Assembly: GCA_009692585.1 (NCBI GenBank)
Contig: SHYX01000049.1
Location: 1 to 31,050 of the forward strand
Length of the DNA stretch: 31,050 nt
DNA from: Myxococcales bacterium
GTDB lineage: Bacteria > Myxococcota > UBA796 > SXON01
Direction of reading: 5' to 3'
The notes under the pieces were generated by a model. It did not search any database, was not told the DNA's origin, and saw nothing but the letters and a program-made list of their open reading frames with translations. Made by a program: the position numbers and the translations under genes. Position 1 is the stretch's first letter; every line of letters starts with the position of its first letter. Positions 7,197 to 15,501 of the stretch are shown piece by piece.

Positions 7197-9509
7197 TCAG
7201 AGCCCCTGCCCGAGCACCAGGTACGCGCTGCCGGCCCGGCTACCGACGCCATAGTCCTCGTACGGCGCACCCACGAGGACGTCGCCGTTGCTGTCGCCGT
7301 CGACGTCGCCCACCGCCGCGAGTCCGTTGCCGGCGTAGTCGTTGTCACGTTCCCCGGTGAGTTTGGCATCGGCGGCGGTCAGGCTCGTGAACGCGGCGAG
7401 GGGGCCATACATCAGGTAGGCGGCGCCGGCGCTGGTGCCGGCGCTGTCCTCGAGGACGGCGCCGATGAGCACGTCGTCGTCGCCATCGCCGTCCATGTCG
7501 CCGGCGCTGGCGAGGCTCCAGCCGGCGCCGTCATCCCCGCCCTCACCGGCCACCTTGGCATCGGCGGCGGACAGGTCGACCGTGCCGGCGTGCATCCCGC
7601 CGAGGATCACGTACGCGCCGCCCGAATCGGCGGCTCCGTAGTCGTGGTAGGGCGCGCCCACCAGCACATCGGCGTACCCGTCGCCGTTCGTGTCGCCGCC
7701 GCTTTGGACCGCGTACCCGGCCTGGTCGCCGGCGTTTTCGCCGAGCAACGTCAGGTCGGCGCTGCCCAGGTCCTGATCGCTGGAAAGCGGCCCGTAGAGC
7801 ACGTAGGCGGCGCCCGCGCCGGTGCCGCCACCGGCATCGCCGATCGCGCCGATGGCGAGATCGTCGGCCCCGTCCCCGTCAACATCGCCCAGGACCGCGA
7901 CGCTCGTCCCGGCCTGATCGGAGCCCGACTCGCCCACGATGCTGATCGCGGCGCCCAGATCAACCGTGCCGGACGCTCCGCCGGCCACCAACCACGCCAC
8001 CCCGGCCAGCGTGCCGCCGTCGTCGGCCCAGGGACCGCCGACCACGAGGTCGTCCTGGCCGTCTCCGGTGAGGTCCCCGCCCCCACTGAGGGTCCACCCC
8101 GCGTAGTCGCCTGCGTCCTCGCCGACGAGGGTGAGCATCGCCCCACTGCCGACGTTCACGGTGCCGGAGGCGGCGCCGCTCAGGATGTACGCCGCGCCCG
8201 CATCGGTACCGCCACCGTCGTTGGCCCACGCCCCGGCGGCGAGGTCGTCCACGCCGTCCCCGTCCCAATCCCCGATCCCGGCCACCGAGTAGCCGAAGCC
8301 GTCACCGGCAGCGGCGCCCACGAGCACCAGGTCGGCGCTGCCAACGAGGTCGACGACGCCGGCGGCGGCGGTGGCCAGCACCCGGTAGGCAGCTCCCGAC
8401 CCCGTTCCGCCGTCGTCCGCGCCGAACGCGCCGATGAACAGGTCGCTCAGGCCATCGCGGTCGGCGTCGCCCGCGCCCGAGACGGCGGCCCCGGCGTAGT
8501 CCCCGCCGGCGCTCCCGCGGAGCTGCGCGTTGGCCGTGGAGACGCTGGCCGTGCCGCCGAGGCCGCAGCCGTTGCTGGTGCCATCGCAGTCGTTGTCGAG
8601 CCCGTCGTGACAGACTTCGGTCGCAACCGGGCTGACGGTGCCGTCGCTATCCAGGCAGTCTTCGGCATTGGCGACGTACCCGGTGGGGGCGGTGCAGGCT
8701 TCGGTGGGCGAGGCTTCGTCGCCGTAGCCGTCGGCGTCGCCGTCCAGCCAGAACGGCGACTTGACGCCCTCGTCGACGACATCGTCGCAGTCGTTGTCGA
8801 GCCCGTCGCACACCTCGGGGTTGCCCGGCCACCGGTCCGCCTCGGTGTCGTCGCAGTCCAGGGTGTTGTCGACGTAGCCGGCGGGGGCCTCGCAAGCGTC
8901 GATCGGCGCGGCGGGGTCGCCGTGCCCGTCACCGTCGGCGTCGGCCCAGTAGGGAAGGAGCACGCCGTCGTCCACGCGGGTGTCACAGTCGTCGTCGAGC
9001 CCGTTGCAGACCTCGACGCCGTCGGGGTTGATGGTGGCGTCGGCGTCGTCACAGTCCTCGCCGCCCAGGTCCACGGTCTCGAACCCGTCGCCGTCCGCGT
9101 CGCGTTCGACCACCGAGAAGTTCACGCTGGCAGTGGCGGAACGTGCGGCGGGGTCGGTTGCGGTGACGGCAAGCGTGTAGTCCCCGAGTGGCAGGGGCGC
9201 GAGCGTGAAGTCCGCGAGGCCGCTGAGGCCGGGGTTACCGGGGGTGTCGGCGCCGCCGACCGGGCCCTGCCAGCTCAGCGTGAGCAGGTCGATGGCGGTG
9301 CCGTCCATGTCGCCCGCGAGCACCTCGACCCGGATCGGGTCGTCCTTGTCGAAGAATTCGCCGCTGCGCGGATCGAGGAAACCGATCTGCGGGTCGCGCG
9401 GGGCATCCGCGAGGGGGGCGGGCTCGAGCGCGACGTCACCGAACCACACGCCGCCGGCGGCTTCGTCGCCGAAGTCTTCGGAGCAGGCGGCGAGCCAGAG
9501 GACGAGCAC
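7197..9509 (-). CDS. Large lipoprotein with MopE-type Asp/Cys repeats and an FG-GAP beta-propeller
   Basis: A 770-residue surface or periplasmic lipoprotein. A GTG start (9509) gives a very short signal peptide with lipobox Leu-Ala-Ala-Cys (Cys9). Residues 40-135 look like an Ig/PKD-type beta-sandwich. Residues 136-315 hold three MopE-type metal-binding repeats of the form D-A-D-G-D-G-x-G...D-C-D-D...P-x-x-x-E-V-C-x-G-L-D-N-D-C-D. Residues 322-770 hold about seven FG-GAP repeats (D-x-D-G-D-G-x-D-D-L-x-x-G-A), enough for a seven-bladed integrin-like propeller. Such proteins are common in Myxococcota and relatives; the role is probably calcium-dependent adhesion or surface binding. It follows flhB after 22 bp, where flhA would often be found, so it may be read from the flagellar transcript. 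Confidence 0.85.
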   Translation of the reverse strand: MLVLWLAACSEDFGDEAAGGVWFGDVALEPAPLADAPRDPQIGFLDPRSGEFFDKDDPIRVEVLAGDMDGTAIDLLTLSWQGPVGGADTPGNPGLSGLADFTLAPLPLGDYTLAVTATDPAARSATASVNFSVVERDADGDGFETVDLGGEDCDDADATINPDGVEVCNGLDDDCDTRVDDGVLLPYWADADGDGHGDPAAPIDACEAPAGYVDNTLDCDDTEADRWPGNPEVCDGLDNDCDDVVDEGVKSPFWLDGDADGYGDEASPTEACTAPTGYVANAEDCLDSDGTVSPVATEVCHDGLDNDCDGTSNGCGLGGTASVSTANAQLRGSAGGDYAGAAVSGAGDADRDGLSDLFIGAFGADDGGTGSGAAYRVLATAAAGVVDLVGSADLVLVGAAAGDGFGYSVAGIGDWDGDGVDDLAAGAWANDGGGTDAGAAYILSGAASGTVNVGSGAMLTLVGEDAGDYAGWTLSGGGDLTGDGQDDLVVGGPWADDGGTLAGVAWLVAGGASGTVDLGAAISIVGESGSDQAGTSVAVLGDVDGDGADDLAIGAIGDAGGGTGAGAAYVLYGPLSSDQDLGSADLTLLGENAGDQAGYAVQSGGDTNGDGYADVLVGAPYHDYGAADSGGAYVILGGMHAGTVDLSAADAKVAGEGGDDGAGWSLASAGDMDGDGDDDVLIGAVLEDSAGTSAGAAYLMYGPLAAFTSLTAADAKLTGERDNDYAGNGLAAVGDVDGDSNGDVLVGAPYEDYGVGSRAGSAYLVLGQGL

Positions 9510-9531
9510 GCCGCAGTGTACCCCGCCCGGC

Positions 9532-10614
9532 TCAGACCGCCCGTGCGGCCTGCGCCTGCACCCGACGACGGTAGACGACGGCGAGCACCTGCGCCACCGC
9601 GCCGTAGAACTCGGCAGGGATCGGAAAGCCCAGCCGGGACTTCGCGTACATCGCGCGGGCCAGGCTGCGGTTCTCGATGATCGGTACCTCGTGGCGGTTG
9701 GCCTCGGCGCGGATCTTCAGCGCGAGGTGGTCGACGCCGCGTGCCAGCACGATCGGCGCGCCGCCCTCGTCCTTGCGATAGCGCAGCGCGATTGCGTAAT
9801 GGGTGGGGTTGACCACCACGACGTCGGCCTTCTGCACCTTGCGGAGCATCTGTCCCATGGCGAGCTGCCGCTGTCGCTGACGACGTTTGGCCTTGACCTG
9901 GGGGTTGCCTTCCTGCTCCTTGTGCTCCTGCTTGACGTCCTGTTGGGTCATCCGCATCTGCTCGGCGAGTTGGAAGCGCTGCCAGCCGTAGTCGACCACG
10001 CCCACGGCAAGGACGACGGGCAGAACCCGCTGGAAGAAACTCTGGATCAGCTCGTTCATGAACTCGAGCTGGCCCCGGACGTCCACGGCGGCGATGACCG
10101 GGAGCGCATCCATCCGCGTCTCGATGGCGGACCATGCGGCCCAGGACACCGCGCCGGCGACCGCCAGCCCCTTGATCAGCGCGACGACGGGCTGCGCGCT
10201 GAAGAAGTGGCTCTTGGCGTTCTGCAGCGGATCCAGCCGCTCGAACTTCGGTTCCAGCGCCGCTGGGGCGACGTTGAAGCCCGTGACCAATAGCCCGGCG
10301 ATGATCGTGGAGAACGCACCCGCCGCGAGCACCATCAGCAGGGGGGGGCCGATGTTCATCGCGATGGCGAAGGCTATGCTGGACACGTCTTCCGGGGTCA
10401 GTTCGTGATCGCTGATGCGGTCGTTCAGCGCGTCGAACAGCGCACGAAAGCCAGTGTTCAACATTGGAAATACTGCGAAGAGCGAGCCGGCACCCACGGT
10501 CAGTCCGATCGCGGCCGACAGCTCCTTGCTCTGCGCGACCTTGCCTTCGTCGCGGAACTGTTGAATCCGCCGTTCACTGGCGTCTTCGGTTTTTTCCTGC
10601 TCGGACTCAGCCAC
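9532..10614 (-). CDS. flhB: Flagellar type III export switch protein FlhB
   Basis: A 360-residue inner-membrane protein with four hydrophobic segments in residues 30-210 and a cytoplasmic C-terminal domain that carries the self-cleavage motif Asn269-Pro-Thr-His272. Cleavage between Asn and Pro lets FlhB, together with FliK, switch export from hook to filament substrates. The N-terminus (S-E-Q-E-K-T-E-D-A-S-E-R-R) is typical. I chose the GTG at 10614, which overlaps the end of fliR by 8 bp; an ATG at 10680 would add 22 residues unlike the family. It is the last flagellar gene of the cluster. Confidence 0.95.
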   Translation of the reverse strand: MAESEQEKTEDASERRIQQFRDEGKVAQSKELSAAIGLTVGAGSLFAVFPMLNTGFRALFDALNDRISDHELTPEDVSSIAFAIAMNIGPPLLMVLAAGAFSTIIAGLLVTGFNVAPAALEPKFERLDPLQNAKSHFFSAQPVVALIKGLAVAGAVSWAAWSAIETRMDALPVIAAVDVRGQLEFMNELIQSFFQRVLPVVLAVGVVDYGWQRFQLAEQMRMTQQDVKQEHKEQEGNPQVKAKRRQRQRQLAMGQMLRKVQKADVVVVNPTHYAIALRYRKDEGGAPIVLARGVDHLALKIRAEANRHEVPIIENRSLARAMYAKSRLGFPIPAEFYGAVAQVLAVVYRRRVQAQAARAV

Positions 10615-11383
10615 CGCCCATGCCTCGGATGATGCGGTGGACGGGCTCCCAGGCCCCTTGCAACGCCACGGCCTCGACATGGAGCAGCGCCGGGAGGGCC
10701 GCGCCCAAGAGCACGATGCCGGCCACGATGGTGAACGACATGCCGATCGAGAAGAAGAGCTGCAACCCCGGGGCCATGCGCCCGATGACCAGGAGCGCCA
10801 GGTTCAACATCAGGGCGAACGCGGTGAGCGGGCCGGCCAGCTGCACCCCGAGCCGAAAGACGTTGTTCGCAACCTCGAAGAGCACCGTCGCCCCACCGAG
10901 CGGATCGGTGACGTGCCCGGGCGGCAGCGCGTGGAAGGACTCACCGAGGGCACGCACGCAGCCGAGGTGCATGTCCAGGGCGAAGAAGACCCCGGTCGCC
11001 AGCAGCTGGGCCAGCGCTGCAAGCGTGCTGCCGTGGGCCCCGGTCATCGGGTCGAGCATCGACGACATCGTCAGCCCGATGTTGTTGCTGATGATCTCGG
11101 AGGCCGTCGAGACGGCACCTGTCAGCAGGGCGAGCGTGAAGCCCATCGCGACGCCCAGCACCACCTCGCCGGCCACGGTCGTCACGAGCTGAGGCACCGT
11201 CACCGGCAGACGGGCGGCCTGGGCCGCGGGGACCATCACTGCCGCCAGGGGCAGACAGATCGCCAAGCGCACCGGTCGCGGCACGCCCGCGTTCCCGGTC
11301 ACCGGCAGCGCCATGAACATCGCCGAAACCCGCGCGAAGACCAGGATCCCCACCAGGAAGGGGGTGAGATCCATGCTCTCCAT
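10607..11383 (-). CDS. fliR: Flagellar export gate protein FliR
   Basis: A 258-residue inner-membrane protein with about six hydrophobic segments, the normal length for FliR, which with FliP and FliQ forms the helical export gate inside the MS ring. Family motifs include the early F-A-R-V-S-A-M-F segment, G-E-x-x-L-G-x-A-M-G-F near the middle and a P-x-x-L-M-L-N-L-A-L-L-like stretch. The ATG at 11383 shares one base with the TGA of fliQ (TGATG), so translation is probably coupled. Upstream ATGs lie inside fliQ. Confidence 0.93.
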   Translation of the reverse strand: MESMDLTPFLVGILVFARVSAMFMALPVTGNAGVPRPVRLAICLPLAAVMVPAAQAARLPVTVPQLVTTVAGEVVLGVAMGFTLALLTGAVSTASEIISNNIGLTMSSMLDPMTGAHGSTLAALAQLLATGVFFALDMHLGCVRALGESFHALPPGHVTDPLGGATVLFEVANNVFRLGVQLAGPLTAFALMLNLALLVIGRMAPGLQLFFSIGMSFTIVAGIVLLGAALPALLHVEAVALQGAWEPVHRIIRGMGGG

Positions 11384-11664
11384 CAGCGTTCGACTCGGCC
11401 TGATGCCTCGGGGATCCGATCGAAGGACCGGGTGGCGTACGCGACCGCCTGCTCCAGCATCCAACCCCCGCCCACCGCGAGCACCGCGACGACCGCGAGG
11501 AGCTTGGGCAAGAAGCTGAGCGTCTGCTCGTGCAGCTGGGTGACCGCCTGCACCAGGGACACCAGCGTGCCCACGACGAGGGACGCCACCAACACCGGCG
11601 CGCTCAGGAGCAACGCCATGCGCATGGCCTCCTGGCCGATTCGCATGACCTCGGAGGGGTTCAT
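11383..11664 (-). CDS. fliQ: Flagellar export gate protein FliQ
   Basis: A 93-residue protein with two transmembrane helices, the usual FliQ size. It begins Met-Asn-Pro-Ser-Glu-Val and contains the family pattern S-L-V-Q-A-V-T-Q-L-x-E-Q-T-L-S-F-L-P-K around residue 45. The start at 11664 overlaps the fliP stop as ATGA; a longer reading from 11706 would begin inside fliP and is rejected. FliQ packs around FliP and FliR in the export gate. Confidence 0.94.
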   Translation of the reverse strand: MNPSEVMRIGQEAMRMALLLSAPVLVASLVVGTLVSLVQAVTQLHEQTLSFLPKLLAVVAVLAVGGGWMLEQAVAYATRSFDRIPEASGRVER

Positions 11665-12404
11665 CGCACCACCCCGGCCGCGAGGTCGCGGACCAGGAGA
11701 GCCCAACCGTCCATCAGCACGAAGATGATCAGCTTGAAGGGGAGGGAGACAACCACCGGGGGCAACATCATCATGCCCATGCCGACCAGTACACTCGCCA
11801 CCACCAGGTCGATGACGAGGAAGGGCACGAACACGTAGATGGTGGTGATGAACGCCGTCTTGAGTTCGCTGAGCACGAAGGCGCTGACCACCGCCGGGGT
11901 CGGCACGTCATCGAGGCTCTCGGGCCGGGGCAGCTCCCCCACCTGGAGGATGGTGGCCATGTCCTCGCGGCGAGTGTTCGCGAACATGAAGCCGCGAAGG
12001 GGCGCGAGTGAGTCGTGCATCGCGATCGACGCCTCGGTCTGGCCGTCGAGGTAGGGCGCGACGCCCCCCTCCCAGGAGGCGGTGAGCGTCGGCTGCATCA
12101 CCAACATCGCCAGGAAGAGCGACAGGCCGACGATGACCTGGTTCGGTGGGCTCTGCTGCAGGCCGAGGGCCTGCCGGAGCATCGAGAACACCACGACGAA
12201 GCGCACAAAGGGCGTCATCACCACCAACATCGCGGGGATGAACGACATCCCGGTGAGCATCAGCAGCAGCCGCACCGCGGTGGACGAGGGCGTCTGGCCG
12301 ACGCCGTCGACGAGCTGGCCTGCGAGCAGAGCGCCCGGCTCGGCGACCGACACCCCGACCTGGGCGTCGACGGCGAGGGCGATGCTCGCCAGCAGCAGGA
12401 TCAC
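11661..12404 (-). CDS. fliP: Flagellar export gate protein FliP
   Basis: A 247-residue protein with an N-terminal signal peptide, as known for FliP, and the family motifs M-L-T-G-M-S-F-I-P-A-M, R-F-V-V-V-F-S-x-L-R-Q-A-L-G and P-P-N-Q-V in its first third, then a periplasmic segment and two C-terminal helices (I-D-L-V-V-A-S-V-L-x-G-M-G-M-M-M-L-P-P is diagnostic). It forms the pentameric core of the export gate. The ATG at 12404 overlaps the fliO stop (ATGA). Confidence 0.96.
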   Translation of the reverse strand: MILLLASIALAVDAQVGVSVAEPGALLAGQLVDGVGQTPSSTAVRLLLMLTGMSFIPAMLVVMTPFVRFVVVFSMLRQALGLQQSPPNQVIVGLSLFLAMLVMQPTLTASWEGGVAPYLDGQTEASIAMHDSLAPLRGFMFANTRREDMATILQVGELPRPESLDDVPTPAVVSAFVLSELKTAFITTIYVFVPFLVIDLVVASVLVGMGMMMLPPVVVSLPFKLIIFVLMDGWALLVRDLAAGVVR

Positions 12405-13702
12405 CGCGCGCCCTCTTTGGCGCCGATCGCGCTGAAGCCTGCACGCATCCCATCCGTCCGCGTCGGCCGCACATTTTCGTTGACCGCGCTGCGCTCCTCT
12501 TGGGGTTGGCTGGCTTCACGCAGACGGTTCACCAGCTCAGCCACGTCGGGGACGGGGGCCTCGTCTGTGGCGGGGGGGCGGCTGTCGGCCAGGCGGAGGG
12601 TGACGGGAGCGCCCGCGGTGAGGCGAGCATCCCGGAGGGGCGGCCCGACCAGACGGCGATCGGCGTGGCCCCCCAAGCGGTCGGCCATCGACGGCGAGAC
12701 ATACACCGGGCGCGTGTGCAGGGCGGCTGCGAACGGGGCGGCCTGCTCCGCCGCTCGCTCGTTTCTGGGCGGCGGCGGCACGATCACCAGCGTCGGCGCG
12801 GCGAGCGTCTCGTTCGGTGGTCGCAGCACGTCGGCGGCGGCCGGGAGCGAGTTCTTCACGAGCAGAGAGAGCCCCGACCTGACGGGAGCCGGGCTGGCCT
12901 TGGGCTCCTTGAGCAGCGCCGCAGCGCCGCGTCCAACCCGCTCGACGATGGGTTCGGCAAACGCCGCGACCACCACCTCCGGCGCCGGCGCCGGCGTGAA
13001 ACTCTCGACGACCGGGATCCAGCCCGGGTTGTCGGCCGGCTCCGCCTCGGCGGCGGGCGGGTCGGACCGGTCCGGGAAGTTGGCGCCGCGGCTCGGGCCG
13101 GACGGAGCCAGGGCCGCGGGCGCTGCGAGGTCGTCATCGGAGAAGAAGCGGGGCCGTTCGGGCACCTCGGTGGGAGCCGCCGAAGCCTCGGCCTCCCGTT
13201 CGACGAGCACCTCCTCCAGCATGCGCTGGAACTCGTCCGCCCGATTGACCGGGACCACTGCGTCGACGACGTCGGCCTCGTCGTCTTCCGAGGGGACCGC
13301 CACGTCGCGCCGGTGCGTCGCGTTCGCGGCGGGGCTGACCTCGCCGAGGTCGTTGAGCAGGGCAAGCCCCGCGCCGGAGGAGCCGAGCAGGAGTCGGCGG
13401 GTGGCGCCCGCCGCGTCCTGGACCTCGACCAGCACCAGCACCGACTTGTCGCCGAGCGCGTGCCGCTGGACGACGCGCAGCTCGTCTGCGGGTGCGGTGG
13501 TGGAGCGCCTGCGGAGCTGCCACGCGCCGGCCAGTCCCGCGGCGCTCAAGAGCGCCGGCCAGACCCACCCTGAGGACGGGAGGGCTCCGGGCTCCGGGGC
13601 CGCGGTCGTCAGCGTGGCCCCGTCCGCCGCGAAGAGCCGCTGAAAGGTGGGCTCGGGGGGGTCGCCGAAGGCGAGGCCGCTCAGCAGCAGGAGGGCGCTC
13701 AC
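12401..13702 (-). CDS. fliO: FliO with an unusually long C-terminal extension
   Basis: A 433-residue protein in the fliO position between fliN and fliP. A signal peptide (1-13) is followed by one transmembrane helix (about 46-65) and a FliO-like domain (about 72-118) with E-L-R-V-V-Q-R-H-A-L-G and a V-L-V-L-V-E-V strand. FliO helps FliP assemble and is usually only 100-150 residues long. Here some 315 extra residues follow, rich in Pro, Ala and acidic residues, with one predicted helix near 155-175 and another near the end (V-A-E-L-V-N-R-L-R-E-A). No domain is recognised in the extension. Its GTG start overlaps the fliN stop (GTGA) and its stop overlaps the fliP start, so no separate gene is hidden there. 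Confidence 0.75.
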   Translation of the reverse strand: MSALLLLSGLAFGDPPEPTFQRLFAADGATLTTAAPEPGALPSSGWVWPALLSAAGLAGAWQLRRRSTTAPADELRVVQRHALGDKSVLVLVEVQDAAGATRRLLLGSSGAGLALLNDLGEVSPAANATHRRDVAVPSEDDEADVVDAVVPVNRADEFQRMLEEVLVEREAEASAAPTEVPERPRFFSDDDLAAPAALAPSGPSRGANFPDRSDPPAAEAEPADNPGWIPVVESFTPAPAPEVVVAAFAEPIVERVGRGAAALLKEPKASPAPVRSGLSLLVKNSLPAAADVLRPPNETLAAPTLVIVPPPPRNERAAEQAAPFAAALHTRPVYVSPSMADRLGGHADRRLVGPPLRDARLTAGAPVTLRLADSRPPATDEAPVPDVAELVNRLREASQPQEERSAVNENVRPTRTDGMRAGFSAIGAKEGAR

Positions 13703-13965
13703 GACGCGTTCCGGGCCGCCTGGTCGTCGACCAGCTCGGTGATGCGCAGCGCCATCTTCTCGCCGACCATGACGACTTCACCGCGGGCAAGGACCTTGCC
13801 GCCGACGACCAAGTCGAGGGGTGCCTCGCTACCGCGGGTCAGGTCCACGACATCGTCGCGGTCGAGCTCGGCGAGCTGACGGATGGTGAGTCGTGTCCGT
13901 CCGAGCTCGATAATGACCTCGACGGGCAGGTCGGAGAGAAAGGCGGAGGAGTTGCGTGGGGACAT
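13699..13965 (-). CDS. fliN: Flagellar motor switch protein FliN (short form)
   Basis: An 88-residue protein that is almost only the SpoA domain: L-P-V-E-V-I-I-E-L-G-R-T-R-L-T-I-R-Q-L then G-S-x-A-P-L-D-L and G-E-V-V-M-V-G-E-K-M-A-L-R-I-T. FliN forms the base of the C ring and docks FliH. The ATG at 13965 has a GGGAG ribosome-binding site 5 nt upstream. A sigma-28-like promoter lies in the 54-bp gap after fliM, so fliNOPQR-flhB may also be transcribed separately. Confidence 0.93.
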   Translation of the reverse strand: MSPRNSSAFLSDLPVEVIIELGRTRLTIRQLAELDRDDVVDLTRGSEAPLDLVVGGKVLARGEVVMVGEKMALRITELVDDQAARNAS

Positions 13966-13984
13966 CGGTACTCCCGATGTCTCC

Positions 13985-14011
13985 GCTTCGGTCGCTTCCG
14001 AGGGATCTTTA
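13985..14011 (-). promoter_or_regulatory. Sigma-28-like promoter of fliN
   Basis: The minus strand reads TAAA, 15 nt, ACCGAAGC. The -35 matches FliA consensus fully and the -10 keeps CCGA. It ends 19 nt before the fliN ATG and upstream of its GGGAG ribosome-binding site, so a short normal leader is expected. It sits in the only sizeable gap between fliL and flhB. Confidence 0.5.
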
Positions 14012-14019
14012 GCAACGCC

Positions 14020-14895
14020 TCACGCAATATTTTCGATTGTCAGCACGCGTCGTGAGACGCGGAACGATCGGAGCCCGTCGCAGGCGCCCGGTTCGCCTGC
14101 GAACGACGGCGTGCCGTTGACCAGGGCGCGCACCTCTCCCAGCGCACCGAGCGGGACGGCGTCGCCGACCTTGAGCGCACGCAGGGCGCCCAGCGTGGTC
14201 GAAAGCCGTTTCAACTCGACGATCATCTCGATCTCGCAGCCGTAGAGGCGGTCGTAATTGGCGCGCCGCCGTGCCGCCGCGCGGGCGGTGGCCGTGTGGT
14301 CGGCGGCGCCGCCGATCCCGCGAAGCATCACGGCCGGCAGCGCCAGCGTGAGCTTCCCGAGGGGCTGGTCGACCGGCCCGCACTCCACGGTGCAGGCCAG
14401 GGCGGCCGCGCTCATCGAGCTGTCGCCCACCCCGTGGCGGTTCGCGGTCGCAGGGTGTGGGGTCAGCCGTGGGGCCGGCTTGACCGGCCAGTGTGCTTCG
14501 AGGGCGGCGAAGAGCTCGTCGCACATGCGCGTGGCCACGCAGAGCTCCACCTCGGTTGCGCTGCGGGCGCCCATGTCAATGCTCGGGCCGGTGGAGTCGC
14601 CGAAGAGCCGCGCGGTCAGCCGCTCCAGGAGCGGACCCTCGATCGCGGCGAAGCCGGCGACGCCGCCTCGCTCCATGAAGAAGCTTGACCACGCGGCAGC
14701 GTCCTGCACATCCGGTTCGTTCATCAGCTCGCCCACCGAGCACAGCCGTACTTGCAGAAGTCGCATCGGCGTGTCGGTCCCCGAGCGGGTGAGCATGCGG
14801 GTACGCACGCGCCGCAGGGCCTGCTTGACGCAGTCCTCCATCACCGGGATGCAGGCCTGCAACTCCCTGTCTTGAGCGAGAACGGAGCCCAACAT
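14020..14895 (-). CDS. fliM: Divergent flagellar motor switch protein FliM
   Basis: A 291-residue protein between fliL and fliN. The middle domain shows the FliM/CheC-like pattern (A-A-I-E-G-P-L-L-E-R-L-T-A-R-L-F-G-D, then T-E-V-E-L-C-V-A-T-R-M) and the end is a SpoA domain (Y-G-C-E-I-E-M-I-V-E-L-K-R...L-K-V-G-D-A-V-P-L). Two usual features are absent: the N-terminal peptide with E-I-D-A-L-L that binds phosphorylated CheY, and the standard GGxG motif at the domain joint, replaced by G-D-S-T-G. The start at 14895 overlaps the fliL stop (TAATG), and no in-frame extension could supply the peptide. The motor may rotate without classical CheY control, or FliN or another protein may bind CheY. Confidence 0.82.
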   Translation of the reverse strand: MLGSVLAQDRELQACIPVMEDCVKQALRRVRTRMLTRSGTDTPMRLLQVRLCSVGELMNEPDVQDAAAWSSFFMERGGVAGFAAIEGPLLERLTARLFGDSTGPSIDMGARSATEVELCVATRMCDELFAALEAHWPVKPAPRLTPHPATANRHGVGDSSMSAAALACTVECGPVDQPLGKLTLALPAVMLRGIGGAADHTATARAAARRRANYDRLYGCEIEMIVELKRLSTTLGALRALKVGDAVPLGALGEVRALVNGTPSFAGEPGACDGLRSFRVSRRVLTIENIA

Positions 14896-15488
14896 TAGCT
14901 CACCACGAAGGTCGTGAGGTAGACGCGGTCGACGCGGATCGGATCGGTCACGCCGTTGATCCGGATTAGGAGCTCGTCCTTGAGCCGCGTCTTGCCATCG
15001 GTGCCCTCCAGCTCCGACCAGGTGAAGTCGCTGACCGCGGTGATGATGCTGTCGCGGAGCTGGGGCGTCATCATCTGCACGGCTTGGGTCGTGGACGCGT
15101 CGGAGTCGACGGCCACTTCGAGGCGCAGGACTCGGCCGCCGCCGCTTCCCTTCAGGTTGACCGTGAACGCGCCGAGCGTCGTGACCGTGGGGCTGACCGC
15201 CGGTGCCGCACCCGCGGGCTTGGTGGCCGGGGCGGCCGGATCGGGCTTCTCCTCTCCGTGCCCCTCTGCGGGCTTCTCCTCTCCGTGCCCTTCGGCGGGC
15301 TTGGCAGCCTCCGCCGCGGGCTCGTGCCCCGCCGCGGTTGCGACCGCATCCCCGTCGTCGTCCGGCGGGGGCGCCAGCGCGATGGACGTACCGTAGCCTC
15401 CGCCCAGACCGAGGAGCAGCACGCCGAGGAGCGGCAGCATGGCCTTGAGTTTCGAGGGCTTCGGGGCTTCGGTTTCTTCGTCATCCAT
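14895..15488 (-). CDS. fliL: Flagellar basal-body-associated protein FliL
   Basis: A 197-residue protein with a short cytoplasmic end, one transmembrane helix (about 17-38), a long Pro/Ala/Glu-rich periplasmic linker and a C-terminal FliL domain (about 103-197: T-L-G-A-F-T-V-N-L, then R-V-L-R-L-E-V-A-V, and R-D-S-I-I-T near 145). The linker contains a 9-residue unit (Pro-Ala-Glu-Gly-His-Gly-Glu-Glu-Lys) twice in a row. FliL rings surround and support the stator. It begins 13 bp after flgE with a GGAG site. FliL folds are structurally related to stomatin/SPFH domains, which is of interest given the SPFH gene in this cluster. Confidence 0.92.
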   Translation of the reverse strand: MDDEETEAPKPSKLKAMLPLLGVLLLGLGGGYGTSIALAPPPDDDGDAVATAAGHEPAAEAAKPAEGHGEEKPAEGHGEEKPDPAAPATKPAGAAPAVSPTVTTLGAFTVNLKGSGGGRVLRLEVAVDSDASTTQAVQMMTPQLRDSIITAVSDFTWSELEGTDGKTRLKDELLIRINGVTDPIRVDRVYLTTFVVS

Positions 15489-15501
15489 GGCGTACTCCGC
15501 G

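Noticed and set aside
5764..7254. Long plus-strand His/Arg-rich frame over the protease gene
   Set aside because: It is the complement of the 9-bp repeat and the protease coding sequence; the minus frame has coherent domains.
7590..9680. Very long plus-strand Val/Gly-rich frame opposite the FG-GAP lipoprotein
   Set aside because: It mirrors the Asp/Gly-rich codons of the real minus-strand gene and shows no domain.
12015..13643. Plus-strand Ser/Arg-rich frame opposite fliP and fliO
   Set aside because: A high-GC shadow frame; the minus strand holds overlapping, recognisable flagellar genes.
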